From Ligilactobacillus animalis KCTC 3501 = DSM 20602 (GTDB lineage: Bacteria; Bacillota; Bacilli; Lactobacillales; Lactobacillaceae): a stretch of DNA of 64,000 nt. The notes under the pieces were generated by a model that saw only the letters and a list, made by a program, of their open reading frames with translations, was not told the origin of the DNA and did not search any database. Positions 43,115 through 50,984 of the stretch are shown here, in pieces. The position numbers and the translations under genes are program-made. Location: contig NZ_AYYW01000037.1 of the NCBI RefSeq assembly GCF_001434535.1, forward strand, positions 60,804 to 124,803, in the 5' to 3' direction. The stretch's first letter is position 1; every line of letters begins with the position of its first letter.

Positions 43115-43438
43115 ATGACAGATGAAAGAATGCAGATCGTCATGGGCCTGATCATGGCGGGTGGCAATGCGAAAAACTGTGCCGTCGAAGCGATCACAGC
43201 TGCGAAAAACGGTGATTTCGCTTTGGCTGAAGAAAAGATCAAAGATGCAAATCAAGCGATCGTGGATGCGCATAATGTGCAGACCGATATGTTGACCAAA
43301 GAAGCTCAAGGTGAACACACAGAGATCGATCTATATATGGTCCACGCACAGGATCATTTGATGACAGGGATCACATTTGTTGATCTAGCTAAAGAGATCA
43401 TTGCCGTCTACAAACGCTTAGACGAAGAAGGTAAATAA
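43115..43438 (+). CDS. celC: PTS lactose/cellobiose EIIA
   Basis: 107 residues, helical trimeric EIIA of the lactose family. The phosphorylated His is His77 in MVHAQDHLMTG, with His81 nearby. The N-terminal MGLIMAGGNAKNCAVEAITAAKNGDF is characteristic. The ribosome site GAGGATAGAA precedes ATG 43115. A strong terminator follows, so the two downstream genes may depend on read-through or a separate start. Confidence 0.95.
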   Translation: MTDERMQIVMGLIMAGGNAKNCAVEAITAAKNGDFALAEEKIKDANQAIVDAHNVQTDMLTKEAQGEHTEIDLYMVHAQDHLMTGITFVDLAKEIIAVYKRLDEEGK

Positions 43439-43442
43439 GATA

Positions 43443-43475
43443 AAAGGTGCGCAGAGTATGGAGCGCACCTTTTTT
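43443..43475 (+). terminator. Terminator after the EIIA gene
   Basis: AAAGGTGCGC pairs with GCGCACCTTT around 9 bases, followed by TTT. It separates the PTS genes from the kinase and glucosidase genes. Confidence 0.85.
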
Positions 43476-43511
43476 ACTAGAGGTAAAAGTATATACAATT
43501 AGGAGGGTGCT

Positions 43512-44385
43512 ATGGAGAACTTGATCTTGATCGATATTGGTGGCACGACGATCAAATTTGGCATAAAGCAAGGTCCAAATTTGGAAGTTTTGCCAGCTAA
43601 GCCAACACCTAAGATGTTAGCTGAATTTTATACTTGCTTGGAAGCTGTCGTTGCGTCATTAAAAAAACAATATCCAATTCAAGGCGTTGCGATCAGTAGC
43701 CCAGGAGCAGTCGATCAAAAAACAGGTGTGATCAAAGGAACGAGTGCGCTACCCTATATCCACAATTTTAAGATCCAAGCGGAATTGGAAAAGCACTTTG
43801 ACTTACCGGTCAGTTTAGAAAATGATGCGAATTGTGCCGCCTTAGCCGAGATGGTCGATGGAGCGGGCAAAGCTGTCAAAGATGCGATCTTTCTAGTGAT
43901 CGGGACCGGTGTCGGGGGGTGCTTTGGTCGAAAATAAACGCATCCGCCACGGTGCACATCTCTTGGCCGGTGAGGTCGGTTACTTACTGCTCGGACAAGA
44001 GATGACTGTCAGCCAAGCAGTTTCCCCCGTTAGTTTGGCTAAGCGCTATAACACTAAAACGGGACGAAATATCAGTGGTAAAGAAGTCTTTGAGCGAGCT
44101 CAGGCGGGGGATGAAGTGGCTCAGGCTGAAGTTGAGCAAGCAATGCAGACGTTAGCGACTTTGCTCTATGATCTGCAGTACAGTTTTGACCCAGAGCTTT
44201 TCATCATCGGGGGTGCGATCTCCAAAAATGAACAACTTTTACCGCTGCTCCGTGCGCACCTAGCTAAGATCAAAGAACACGTTGAAATCGCTGACGTAAT
44301 GCCTGAAATAACGGTTTGCAAGTATCATGAACAAGCAAATCTTTTAGGTGCTGCGATCAATTTTGAACACAAAATGGAGGCATGA
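43512..44385 (+). pseudogene. ROK-family sugar kinase, interrupted by a frameshift in a G6 run
   Basis: Two frames together give a normal-length ROK kinase (about 290 residues). The first (43512-43937) holds DIGGTTIKFG (phosphate loop), ENDANCAALAE (catalytic Asp) and ends GTGVGGCFGRK-stop. The second continues GGALVENKRIRHGAHLLAGEVGY to the C-terminus at 44385. The junction is the G6 run 43914-43919: five G residues would restore GTGVGGALVENK. The CxCGxxGC zinc motif of many ROK proteins is absent, as in beta-glucoside kinases. AGGAGGG precedes ATG 43512. It may be a real inactivating mutation, a slippage site or a sequencing error. Confidence 0.8.
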
Positions 44386-44390
44386 AAACT

Positions 44391-45782
44391 ATGTATACAT
44401 TTCCAAAGAATTTCGTTTGGGGAGCAGCGACATCTGGTCCACAATCAGAAGGTAACTTTAAAAAACGCCATCAAAATGTTTTTGACTATTGGTATGCGCA
44501 AGATCCAAATGAATTTTACGCTGGCGTAGGCCCGGATACAACGTCTAATTTTTATAACGATTATGAAAGCGATTTAAAGTTGATGCGTCAAGCCGGGATC
44601 AAAGCTTTAAGAACCTCGATCCAATGGAGCCGTTTGATCGCAGACTTTGAAACGTGTGAAGTCGATCCCGAAGGTGCTGATTTTTATAGTCGTGTGATCG
44701 ATGCCATGTTGGTTAACGGGATCACACCATATATCAATTTATGTCATTTCGATATGCCCATCGAATTACAACATAAATACGGCGGTTTTGAATCGAAGCA
44801 CGTGACCGATCTTTTTGCGGGCTTTGCCAAGAAGTGTTTTGAAATTTACGGTGATCGGGTTGATCATTGGTTTACATTTAATGAACCTAAAGTGATCTTA
44901 GATGGTGGTTATCTCTACCAATTCCACTATCCGCTAAAAGTCGATGGTCCGTTAGCAGTTCAAGTAGCTTATAACTTGAACTTAGCTTCAGCCAAAGCGA
45001 TCAAGGCTTTCCGCGAACTTTACGGACAAGATGAGTATAAAAAGATCGGGACGATCCTGAATTTGACCCCAGCATATCCAGCCAGCGATAGCCCCGAAGA
45101 TCGGGCGGCTGCGGAATTTGCTGAACTTTGGGCCAACAAGATGTTCTTAGAACCAGCGATCTTAGGCCATTATCCACAAAAATTAGTCGATATTTTGACT
45201 AAAGATGGCGTCTTGTGGGAAGCAACTCCGGCTGAAGTTGAGTTGTTAAAAGAAAATACGATCGATGTTTTAGGGATCAACTTCTATCACCCATTTAGAG
45301 TCAAGGCACCGGCCGTTTCTTCCCAGAGTTTACAACCATGGATGCCAGACATTTACTTTGATGAATATGAGATGCCAGGTCGTGTGATGAACGTCGATAA
45401 GGGCTGGGAGATCTATCCTAAAGCCTTGTATGATATTGCTTTAAATATTCGCGATAATTACGGCAATATCGACTGGTTCGTATCTGAAAATGGGATGGGT
45501 GTCTCGAACGAAGAGCGCTTTATGGATCAAGCTGGTATGGTCTGTGACGACTATCGGATCGAATTTATGCAAAAACACTTGAAAGAATTGCATAAGGGGA
45601 TCCAAGCTGGTTCTAATTGCAAAGGTTATTTTGTCTGGACGGGCATCGATTGTTGGTCATGGAAGAATGCCTACCGCAATCGCTATGGCTTGATCAGAGA
45701 TAATATCCATACTCAGATCAAAACGCTGAAGAAATCAGGCCATTGGTTCAATGAATTGAGCCGGCAAAATGGTTTTGAATAA
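44391..45782 (+). CDS. 6-phospho-beta-glucosidase, glycoside hydrolase family 1
   Basis: 463 residues, cytoplasmic (beta/alpha)8 barrel. The acid/base is Glu165 in FTFNEPK and the nucleophile Glu366 in VSENGMG. FVWGAATSGPQSEG is the family N-terminal signature. It hydrolyses the phosphorylated disaccharide delivered by the PTS to glucose 6-phosphate and glucose or an aglycone. ATG 44391 is 10 bases after GGAGG; an ATG at 44382 is too close to that site. It overlaps no other gene and ends before a reverse-oriented palindromic repeat. Confidence 0.93.
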   Translation: MYTFPKNFVWGAATSGPQSEGNFKKRHQNVFDYWYAQDPNEFYAGVGPDTTSNFYNDYESDLKLMRQAGIKALRTSIQWSRLIADFETCEVDPEGADFYSRVIDAMLVNGITPYINLCHFDMPIELQHKYGGFESKHVTDLFAGFAKKCFEIYGDRVDHWFTFNEPKVILDGGYLYQFHYPLKVDGPLAVQVAYNLNLASAKAIKAFRELYGQDEYKKIGTILNLTPAYPASDSPEDRAAAEFAELWANKMFLEPAILGHYPQKLVDILTKDGVLWEATPAEVELLKENTIDVLGINFYHPFRVKAPAVSSQSLQPWMPDIYFDEYEMPGRVMNVDKGWEIYPKALYDIALNIRDNYGNIDWFVSENGMGVSNEERFMDQAGMVCDDYRIEFMQKHLKELHKGIQAGSNCKGYFVWTGIDCWSWKNAYRNRYGLIRDNIHTQIKTLKKSGHWFNELSRQNGFE

Positions 45783-45819
45783 GGAAAATGTAGCTACTGC
45801 TGTTAAAAGACGTAGCTAA

Positions 45820-45950
45820 GCTATATAGTGGAAACGTGTTCGCCAAAGCAACACCTAGCAAATAACAGGGAACCAAGTACGATGCAAAATGCGCATCATG
45901 CTGAGTTCCCTGTTATTTATATGGTGCTGACCACTTTACCTCACACTCTA
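45820..45950 (-). repeat. Intergenic palindrome family, complete copy, reverse orientation
   Basis: On the minus strand: GAGTGT-GA-GGTAAAG, GCACCATATAAATAACAGGG, inner stem with AACTCAGCATGATGC and GCATCGTACTTGGTT, CCCTGTTATTTGCTAGGTG, CTTTGGC-GA-ACAC, GTTTCCACTATATAGC. The outer arm has one mismatch and one G-T pair. Confidence 0.85.
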
Positions 45951-46038
45951 AGTGAATTGCACCAAATTTAAATAAATGGTAACATAAGAAATATTCGACC
46001 AGACCAAGTGTATGGTCAGTTTGATCGAGGTGCAGATC

Positions 46039-47649
46039 GTGCAAAAAAGAAGTATAAGTTTATTTTCAGCCACAATGCTAGCCTTAAGTTCGTTGATCGG
46101 CTCAGGTTGGCTCTTTGGTTCCAGTGAGGCTGCCAGTGTTGCTGGCCCAGCCGCCGTTATTTCCTGGGTTATTGGGGCGGTCGTGATCGGGATCGTGGCG
46201 TTCAATTATATCGAATTAGGTGTTATGTTACCTGAAAGCGGCGGGATGAGTCGCTATCCGCAGTATAGTCATGGACCGTTAGTTGGTTTTATCGCTTCGT
46301 GGGCTAATTGGCTCTCTTTAGTAGCTTTGATCCCGATCGAAGCGGTAGCCGCCGTCCAGTATATGAGTACTTGGCCGTGGGCATGGGCTAACTGGACGAA
46401 TGATTTTATGAAAAATGGGCAGATCGTAGGTAAAGGATTGATCGTAGTCTTCCTGTTTATGGTGGTATTTACCCTGTTGAATTTTTGGTCCGTTAGCATT
46501 TTAACGCGATTTACGAATCTGATCTCAGTCTTTAAGATCGCGATCCCGTTGTTGACGATCATTTTATTGATGAGTTCTGGATTTTATGTAGAAAATTTTG
46601 GTCATACTTTAGCTGAATTTATGCCAAATGGTTCAAGTCCAGTATTTGAGGCTACTACAGTTTCAGGGATCATTTTGTCGTATAATGCTTTTCAAACAGT
46701 TATCAATATCGGTGGTGAGATCAAAGATCCTCAGAAAAATATTTTCCGCGCGATCACGATCTCACTGACGATCGCAACAGTCATTTATATCATGCTTCAG
46801 ATCGCTTATATTGGGACGATCACGCCAACACAATTGGCAACGCATGGATGGAGTGGCTTGAATTTTGCCTCGCCGTTTGCTGATATTGCGATTCTATTAG
46901 GTATCCACTGGTTAGCCGTACTCTTGTATTTAGATGCTTTTGTTTCACCATTTGGAACGGGTGTCTCATTTGCGGCCACATCAGGGCGAACTTTAGCAGC
47001 AATGACATTGAATCGGCGGATCCCAAAGTGGTTAGGCGAGGTCGATAGTACGTATGGTAATCCACGTTTTGCTTATTTAGCGAATTTTGCAGTGGGAGCT
47101 TTGTTGGTGTTAGTTTTTCGTGATTGGGCTCTCTTAGCCAGTGTGATGGCGACAGCGACGTTGATCGCATATGCCACAGGTCCGGTGACAGTTATGGCAT
47201 TTCGCAAATTACGGCCCGATTATACGCGTCCGGTGCATTCAAAGATGATGCCCGTGATCGCACCACTAACCTTTGTGATCGCAGGTTTAGCGATCTATTG
47301 GGCGATGTGGCCCACGACAGTTCAAGTTATTTTTGCGATCTTACTAGGGCTTCCGATGTACATGTATTACGACCGTAAAAATGGGCAGATTTCATGGAAA
47401 CGTCAGCTCAAGAGTGGGGGCTGGTTGTTAGTATATCTAGCTTTCTTGTCAATGATGTCGTATGCAGGAAGTAAAGGTTTCAACGGGCAAGATTGGATCA
47501 AGTATCCGTATGACTTTTTGATCATCATAGTGGTAAGTCTAGTCTTTTACTACTGGGGCTTAGCGAGTCGCATGCCAGACAGCCCAGATCTAGAGGCCGC
47601 AGACAAGTTGAATAAGAATGTGAGACAGAGTGTGAGACAGCACGGGTAG
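46039..47649 (+). CDS. APC-family amino acid permease
   Basis: 536 residues, 12-14 membrane segments. LSSLIGSGWLFGSSEAASVAGPAA is the APC signature; SYNAFQTVINIGGEIKDPQKNIFRAI is the TM6-7 block. The long form with two extra C-terminal helices resembles the YveA/aspartate or glutamate-related carriers, but the substrate cannot be assigned. GTG 46039 follows GAGGTG by 7 bases; an ATG at 46012 lies upstream without a site. The last residues (NVRQSVRQHG) and the stop are encoded by the left end of a palindromic repeat. Confidence 0.83.
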   Translation: MQKRSISLFSATMLALSSLIGSGWLFGSSEAASVAGPAAVISWVIGAVVIGIVAFNYIELGVMLPESGGMSRYPQYSHGPLVGFIASWANWLSLVALIPIEAVAAVQYMSTWPWAWANWTNDFMKNGQIVGKGLIVVFLFMVVFTLLNFWSVSILTRFTNLISVFKIAIPLLTIILLMSSGFYVENFGHTLAEFMPNGSSPVFEATTVSGIILSYNAFQTVINIGGEIKDPQKNIFRAITISLTIATVIYIMLQIAYIGTITPTQLATHGWSGLNFASPFADIAILLGIHWLAVLLYLDAFVSPFGTGVSFAATSGRTLAAMTLNRRIPKWLGEVDSTYGNPRFAYLANFAVGALLVLVFRDWALLASVMATATLIAYATGPVTVMAFRKLRPDYTRPVHSKMMPVIAPLTFVIAGLAIYWAMWPTTVQVIFAILLGLPMYMYYDRKNGQISWKRQLKSGGWLLVYLAFLSMMSYAGSKGFNGQDWIKYPYDFLIIIVVSLVFYYWGLASRMPDSPDLEAADKLNKNVRQSVRQHG

Positions 47650-47757
47650 CTCCGTACAGATAACGCGGTCCCTCCTATAATGCGTATTTTGCATTGTAGG
47701 AGGGACCGCGTTATCTGTACGGAGCTATGCTGTCGAACACGTTTAGTCTATATAGCT
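47627..47757 (+). repeat. Intergenic palindrome family, complete copy after the APC permease gene
   Basis: Order: AGTGT-GA-GACAGCA, CGTACAGATAACGCGG, inner stem GTCCCTCCTATAATGC with GCATTGTAGGAGGGAC, CCGCGTTATCTGTACGG, TGCTGTC-GA-ACAC, GTTTAGTCTATATAGC. Three stem tiers pair almost perfectly and differ in sequence from the other copies. A 12-base duplication (GTGAGACAGA) precedes it. Confidence 0.9.
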
Positions 47758-47832
47758 CAGATGCGTTTTTTGCATCGTGGTGCCCCTGCGTTATTTACTA
47801 GGCGTTGTACTGTCGAACACGTTTCGGCTACG
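47758..47832 (+). repeat. Right-half copy of the palindrome family
   Basis: Starts after TATATAGCTC at the element centre (AGATGCGTTTTTTGCATCGTGG) and runs through GCGTTATTTACTAGGCG to GTCGAACACGTTTCGGC. It has the same junction as the half copy at 32543. Confidence 0.8.
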
Positions 47833-47860
47833 TTTGGGGTATATATAAATATAGTATACA

Positions 47861-47895
47861 AAAAAGGTTTGATGAAGATGTCACCAAACCTTTTT
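47861..47895 (-). terminator. Terminator of the PAP2 phosphatase gene
   Basis: On the minus strand AAAAAGGTTTG pairs with CAAACCTTTTT; it overlaps the stop codon. Confidence 0.8.
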
Positions 47896-48550
47896 ATGCG
47901 TCGTGTTGCTGCTCGGGATGTTTTTTCAAATAAGCTTCTGACAACATCAAAGAGCATTCAAATAAGAAACCCACTAATAAGACGCTGGCGATCGTATCGG
48001 TCGGATAATGGACGTGAAGATAGATCCGAGTCAAAGCGATCACGATGATCCAAAGAACGCCTAGAACGTGTAGAAGAGTTTTTATTCCTTGGTTGTGGAG
48101 ATGGGGTAGGAATAAAACAAAGACTAACAAAACAAAAAGCGCTGTGCCAAATGTATGGCCACTAGGAAAACTATAGCCCCCGATCTCAACTAACCGATCA
48201 CTAGGGCGTGGGCGAGCAACGAGATTTTTAACGATCCAATTGATCAAGTTACAACCGACGACTGTCAATAAAGCCCAGATCGCATTATAAACATCATGTA
48301 ATAGGTAAACGATCAAACACAATAAGAGACAATAGATAAGTGACATCTCGGGGCCCCCCAAGAAAGTCAGCTTATCGACAAAGTCTGTCATCGTTGAATT
48401 GGTGATCGGTAGCAGTAATTTTTGAACAGCGGTATCAAAACTGACAATGAGTGGGGCTTTTAATTTGACCAAAGTTGCCAAGCTGAGAAATAACACTAGG
48501 TAGACCGTGGCGTATAATGGGCGACATTTATTAGGCGTAATATGTGCCAT
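47894..48550 (-). CDS. PAP2-family membrane phosphatase
   Basis: 218 residues, six membrane segments. The three phosphatase motifs are intact: KNLVARPRP (C1), YSFPSGHTFG (C2) and RIYLHVHYPTDTIAS (C3, with the general-base His). Such enzymes dephosphorylate undecaprenyl pyrophosphate or other lipid phosphates on the outer face. The ATG at 48550 follows GAGGTGA. A perfect 14-bp palindrome (48578-48591) sits in its upstream region. Confidence 0.88.
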   Translation of the reverse strand: MAHITPNKCRPLYATVYLVLFLSLATLVKLKAPLIVSFDTAVQKLLLPITNSTMTDFVDKLTFLGGPEMSLIYCLLLCLIVYLLHDVYNAIWALLTVVGCNLINWIVKNLVARPRPSDRLVEIGGYSFPSGHTFGTALFVLLVFVLFLPHLHNQGIKTLLHVLGVLWIIVIALTRIYLHVHYPTDTIASVLLVGFLFECSLMLSEAYLKKHPEQQHDA

Positions 48551-48577
48551 AAAAATTCACCTCTCTCGTAATATTAG

Positions 48578-48591
48578 TAAACTAGTTTACA
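48578..48591. promoter_or_regulatory. Perfect 14-bp palindrome in a divergent promoter region
   Basis: GTAAACTAGTTTAC is fully self-complementary. It lies 28 bases before the PAP2 start and 37 bases before the -35 of the opposite gene, as an operator would; the binding factor is unknown. Confidence 0.4.
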
Positions 48592-48627
48592 TTTTACTAC
48601 AAATCAACTTACAATTCACACAGTCAT

Positions 48628-48656
48628 TTGCGCCAGACAAGGCTAGTTGGTATAGT
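48628..48656 (+). promoter_or_regulatory. Promoter of the small membrane protein gene
   Basis: TTGCGC (48628-48633), a 17-base spacer, TATAGT (48651-48656). Confidence 0.55.
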
Positions 48657-48700
48657 AAGTATGTGAATCGTTGTCGCTTTTAAAAGCAAGGGGGATCAAT

Positions 48701-48880
48701 ATGTTACCTAAACGCAATTATGCTGAAATGATCATTATCTTACTTGGAGTTACTTGGTACTGTTTAGGTAGCTTGTTAGCACCATTGATCGTCGCACAAG
48801 ATTTTTGGCTCAAGGCTATGCTGTTGCTGCTACTCTTTGTGATGATCTTTGATATTTTGATAATGATATATTGGCGCTAG
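48701..48880 (+). CDS. Small two-helix membrane protein
   Basis: 59 residues. Two hydrophobic segments (about 11-31 and 37-56) with a short loop (VAQDFW) between and a basic N-terminus (MLPKRNY). I do not recognise a family. The ATG at 48701 follows AAGGGGG by 6 bases, and a good promoter lies upstream. The pseudouridine synthase gene starts 13 bases after its stop, so they are likely co-transcribed. Confidence 0.65.
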   Translation: MLPKRNYAEMIIILLGVTWYCLGSLLAPLIVAQDFWLKAMLLLLLFVMIFDILIMIYWR

Positions 48881-48893
48881 AAAGAAGGATCAG

Positions 48894-49784
48894 ATGAAGG
48901 TTACTTGGCAAAAAGAAGATACAAGACAACAGACTTTAAAGAGTTTCTTACGCAAACAAGGGGTCAGTCAACGTCTGTATGGCAAGCTAAAAAAAGGATA
49001 TGGTCAGGTTTTGATCGATGGCCAAAAAACTAAACTTGCAATTTTATTGGATCGACCAGTTGCGGTCACCTTGAAATTACCGGCTGATGCTGCAGAAGAA
49101 AATGTGGCGGTCAGTCATGCACCGATCGAAGTGATCCATGAAGATGAGTTTTGGCTCGTTGTCAATAAGCCAGCTGGTTTGACGAGTGTACCTGGGCCAA
49201 GTAATAGCACCGATACGCTGGTCAATCGGGTCAAGGGCTATCTCATCGAACAAGGTTCAGCTGTAAAAGCGCCACGGATCATTACGCGGTTGGATCGCTA
49301 TACGAGCGGGTTGGTATTATTTGCCAAACACAGCTTTGCCCAAGCCCAAATTGCTAGTCAGGTCGAATCACATCGAATGGATAAGCGTTATTTTGCATTG
49401 GTCCAGGGGCAAATAGCGCGTGAACACGGCTTTATCGAAGGTCCGATCGCACGTGTACCTGATGATGTCAAATACCAGATCACGTCGGATGGTCGCTTCG
49501 CTAAGAGTGAATACTGGCTTGAAAAGAGCAATGCTGAATTATCATTAGTTCAGGTCAAACTACACACTGGGCGTACGCATCAGATCCGCGTCCATTTTAG
49601 TGAAAACGGGCATCCATTGTTGGGCGATAAGCTTTATGGTGGTGAACGTACTTTGATCGCACGCCAAGCCCTTCATGCGGGAAAGCTCGGTTTTACCGAT
49701 CCGTTCACCAAAAAGTATCTGGAATTTTCCTGTCCTATACCACCAGATATGCAACTGATTATTGATAAAGAATTTAGAAACTAG
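48894..49784 (+). CDS. RluA/RluD-family pseudouridine synthase
   Basis: 296 residues. The catalytic Asp is in ITRLDRYTSGLVLFAK, the family's HRLDxxTSG motif; ARG-type motifs KRYFALVQG and VKLHTGRTHQIRVHF are present. An N-terminal S4-like segment (LKSFLRKQGVSQRLYGKLKKGYGQVLIDGQ) probably binds RNA. It isomerises uridine in rRNA or tRNA; the target position is not evident. The ATG at 48894 follows AGAAGGA. Confidence 0.9.
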   Translation: MKVTWQKEDTRQQTLKSFLRKQGVSQRLYGKLKKGYGQVLIDGQKTKLAILLDRPVAVTLKLPADAAEENVAVSHAPIEVIHEDEFWLVVNKPAGLTSVPGPSNSTDTLVNRVKGYLIEQGSAVKAPRIITRLDRYTSGLVLFAKHSFAQAQIASQVESHRMDKRYFALVQGQIAREHGFIEGPIARVPDDVKYQITSDGRFAKSEYWLEKSNAELSLVQVKLHTGRTHQIRVHFSENGHPLLGDKLYGGERTLIARQALHAGKLGFTDPFTKKYLEFSCPIPPDMQLIIDKEFRN

Positions 49785-49875
49785 CGGGCAGAAAGCCTGT
49801 AATTTACCAAAGTTCTGTTATAATAGACAAGTAAAGTTCTATTTTGAATAAATAAAGTGTTTCGAGGTACTTGAA

Positions 49876-50523
49876 ATGACACCGAAAAAAGAAGACTATC
49901 TAAAAATAATATTTGAATTAGGCGGAAGAGAGAAGAAAGTCTCAAATAAACAGATCGCGATGAGTTTAAATATCGCGGCTGGTTCGGTGACGGAAATGGT
50001 CAATAAGCTAGTGAAAGAAGGGCTAGCAACACATGCGCCTTATGCCGGGATCTCTTTGACGGATGAAGGTGTAAAGGTAGCTGAAAAATTGGTTAGACGC
50101 CACCGCCTCTGGGAGACTTTTTTAGTAGAGAAGCTAAATTATAAATTACAAGATGTGCACAGTGATGCCGAAGTTTTGGAACATGTGACAAGTGATAACT
50201 TGATGGATCATTTAGAAGCCTTTTTGGATCATCCCAAGTATTGTCCGCATGGTGGGGTGATCCCTGATAAACTCGGACACTATGAAGAAGAAAGCCACTT
50301 GACGTTATCTGAAGCTAAAGCAGGCAGTACGATCACGGTCGATCGCTTTACCGATAACCACGATCTTTTGACTTACTTAGATGACATCGATATTAAGATC
50401 GGGGATACGTTAGAGGTGTTGGAACATGCACCATTTGAAGGACCGATCCGTTTACGCTTTACCCAAAATGGGCAAGAAACAAGCATCGGTTATAAAGCTG
50501 CACATTATATTTTTGTCAAATAA
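49876..50523 (+). CDS. DtxR/MntR-family metal-dependent regulator
   Basis: 215 residues. N-terminal winged helix (YLKIIFELGG...SNKQIAMSLNIAAGSVTEMVNKLVKEGLA), a dimerisation domain with metal-ligand residues (RRHRLWETFLVEKL, DAEVLEHVTSDNLMDHLEAFLDHPKYCPHG) and a C-terminal FeoA/SH3-like domain (about 140-215). This is the layout of ScaR/MntR-type manganese repressors. The ATG at 49876 follows GAGGTA. A TATAAT lies near 49818; duplicated AAGTTCT boxes flank it. Mn2+ specificity is probable but not proven. Confidence 0.88.
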   Translation: MTPKKEDYLKIIFELGGREKKVSNKQIAMSLNIAAGSVTEMVNKLVKEGLATHAPYAGISLTDEGVKVAEKLVRRHRLWETFLVEKLNYKLQDVHSDAEVLEHVTSDNLMDHLEAFLDHPKYCPHGGVIPDKLGHYEEESHLTLSEAKAGSTITVDRFTDNHDLLTYLDDIDIKIGDTLEVLEHAPFEGPIRLRFTQNGQETSIGYKAAHYIFVK

Positions 50524-50553
50524 GGCTTTTTAGTATCATTAAAAAAAATCGTG

Positions 50554-50562
50554 TGCTATAAT
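50554..50562 (+). promoter_or_regulatory. Extended -10 promoter of the cold-shock gene
   Basis: TGCTATAAT, with a second TATAAT one turn-half later (50563-50568). The -35 is weak (TTAAAA-like). Confidence 0.5.
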
Positions 50563-50569
50563 TATAATC

Positions 50570-50696
50570 GTATTTCTGTATAGGCTATTGTGGCTAGGAT
50601 TTATCTTTGATAACTTTCTCCATTATGCGCTGATTAGAGGAATTACACTATATTTTTTAATGTGCCGAGATTGGCGCAAGGAGGAGTTCAATTATT
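50570..50696 (+). other. Long 5' leader of the cold-shock gene
   Basis: About 127 bases between the likely transcription start and the ATG. Long leaders of this kind in csp genes refold on cooling to expose the ribosome site; here AAGGAGGAG (50679-50687) is at the end. It contains a GCCGAGATTGGCG hairpin just before the site. Thermosensing is inferred from the family. Confidence 0.5.
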
Positions 50697-50897
50697 ATGG
50701 AACAAGGAACAGTTAAATGGTTTAATGCTGATAAAGGTTTTGGCTTTATCACACGCGAAGATGGTAGCGATGTATTCGTACACTTCTCAGCTATCCAAGG
50801 TGAAGGCTTCAAGACTTTAGATGAAGGCCAACACGTAACTTTCGATGTTGAAGAAAGCGAACGCGGACCACAAGCTGCTAACGTAGTAAAAGACTAA
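50697..50897 (+). CDS. Cold-shock protein, CspA family
   Basis: 66 residues, a single OB-fold RNA chaperone. RNP1 (KGFGFI) and RNP2 (VFVHF) motifs are intact in [28 protein letters not shown]. The ATG at 50697 has a perfect AAGGAGGAG site. Codon use is of the highly expressed type. Monocistronic with two terminators. Confidence 0.97.
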   Translation: MEQGTVKWFNADKGFGFITREDGSDVFVHFSAIQGEGFKTLDEGQHVTFDVEESERGPQAANVVKD

Positions 50898-50903
50898 TAA
50901 GTG

Positions 50904-50930
50904 GTCTAAGTCATAACGCTTAGACTTTTG
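50904..50930 (+). terminator. First terminator hairpin of the cold-shock gene
   Basis: GTCTAAG pairs with CTTAGAC around 8 bases, followed by TTTTG. Confidence 0.7.
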
Positions 50931-50934
50931 AATC

Positions 50935-50970
50935 GAAAAGAGGCTGTCTTGTACGGTCTCTTTTTTGTTA
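50935..50970 (+). terminator. Second terminator of the cold-shock gene
   Basis: AAAAGAG pairs with CTCTTTT around a loop of about 15 bases, ending in T6. Confidence 0.7.
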
Positions 50971-50984
50971 TTTAGGGGGAAATT

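Noticed and set aside
43880..43940. Programmed frameshift in the ROK kinase
   Set aside because: No stimulatory structure, upstream ribosome-like site or slippery heptamer typical of programmed events; a simple extra G explains it.
47680..48048. Plus-strand open frame across the palindrome at 47.7 kb
   Set aside because: It is made of repeat arms and the antisense of the PAP2 gene; no family resemblance.
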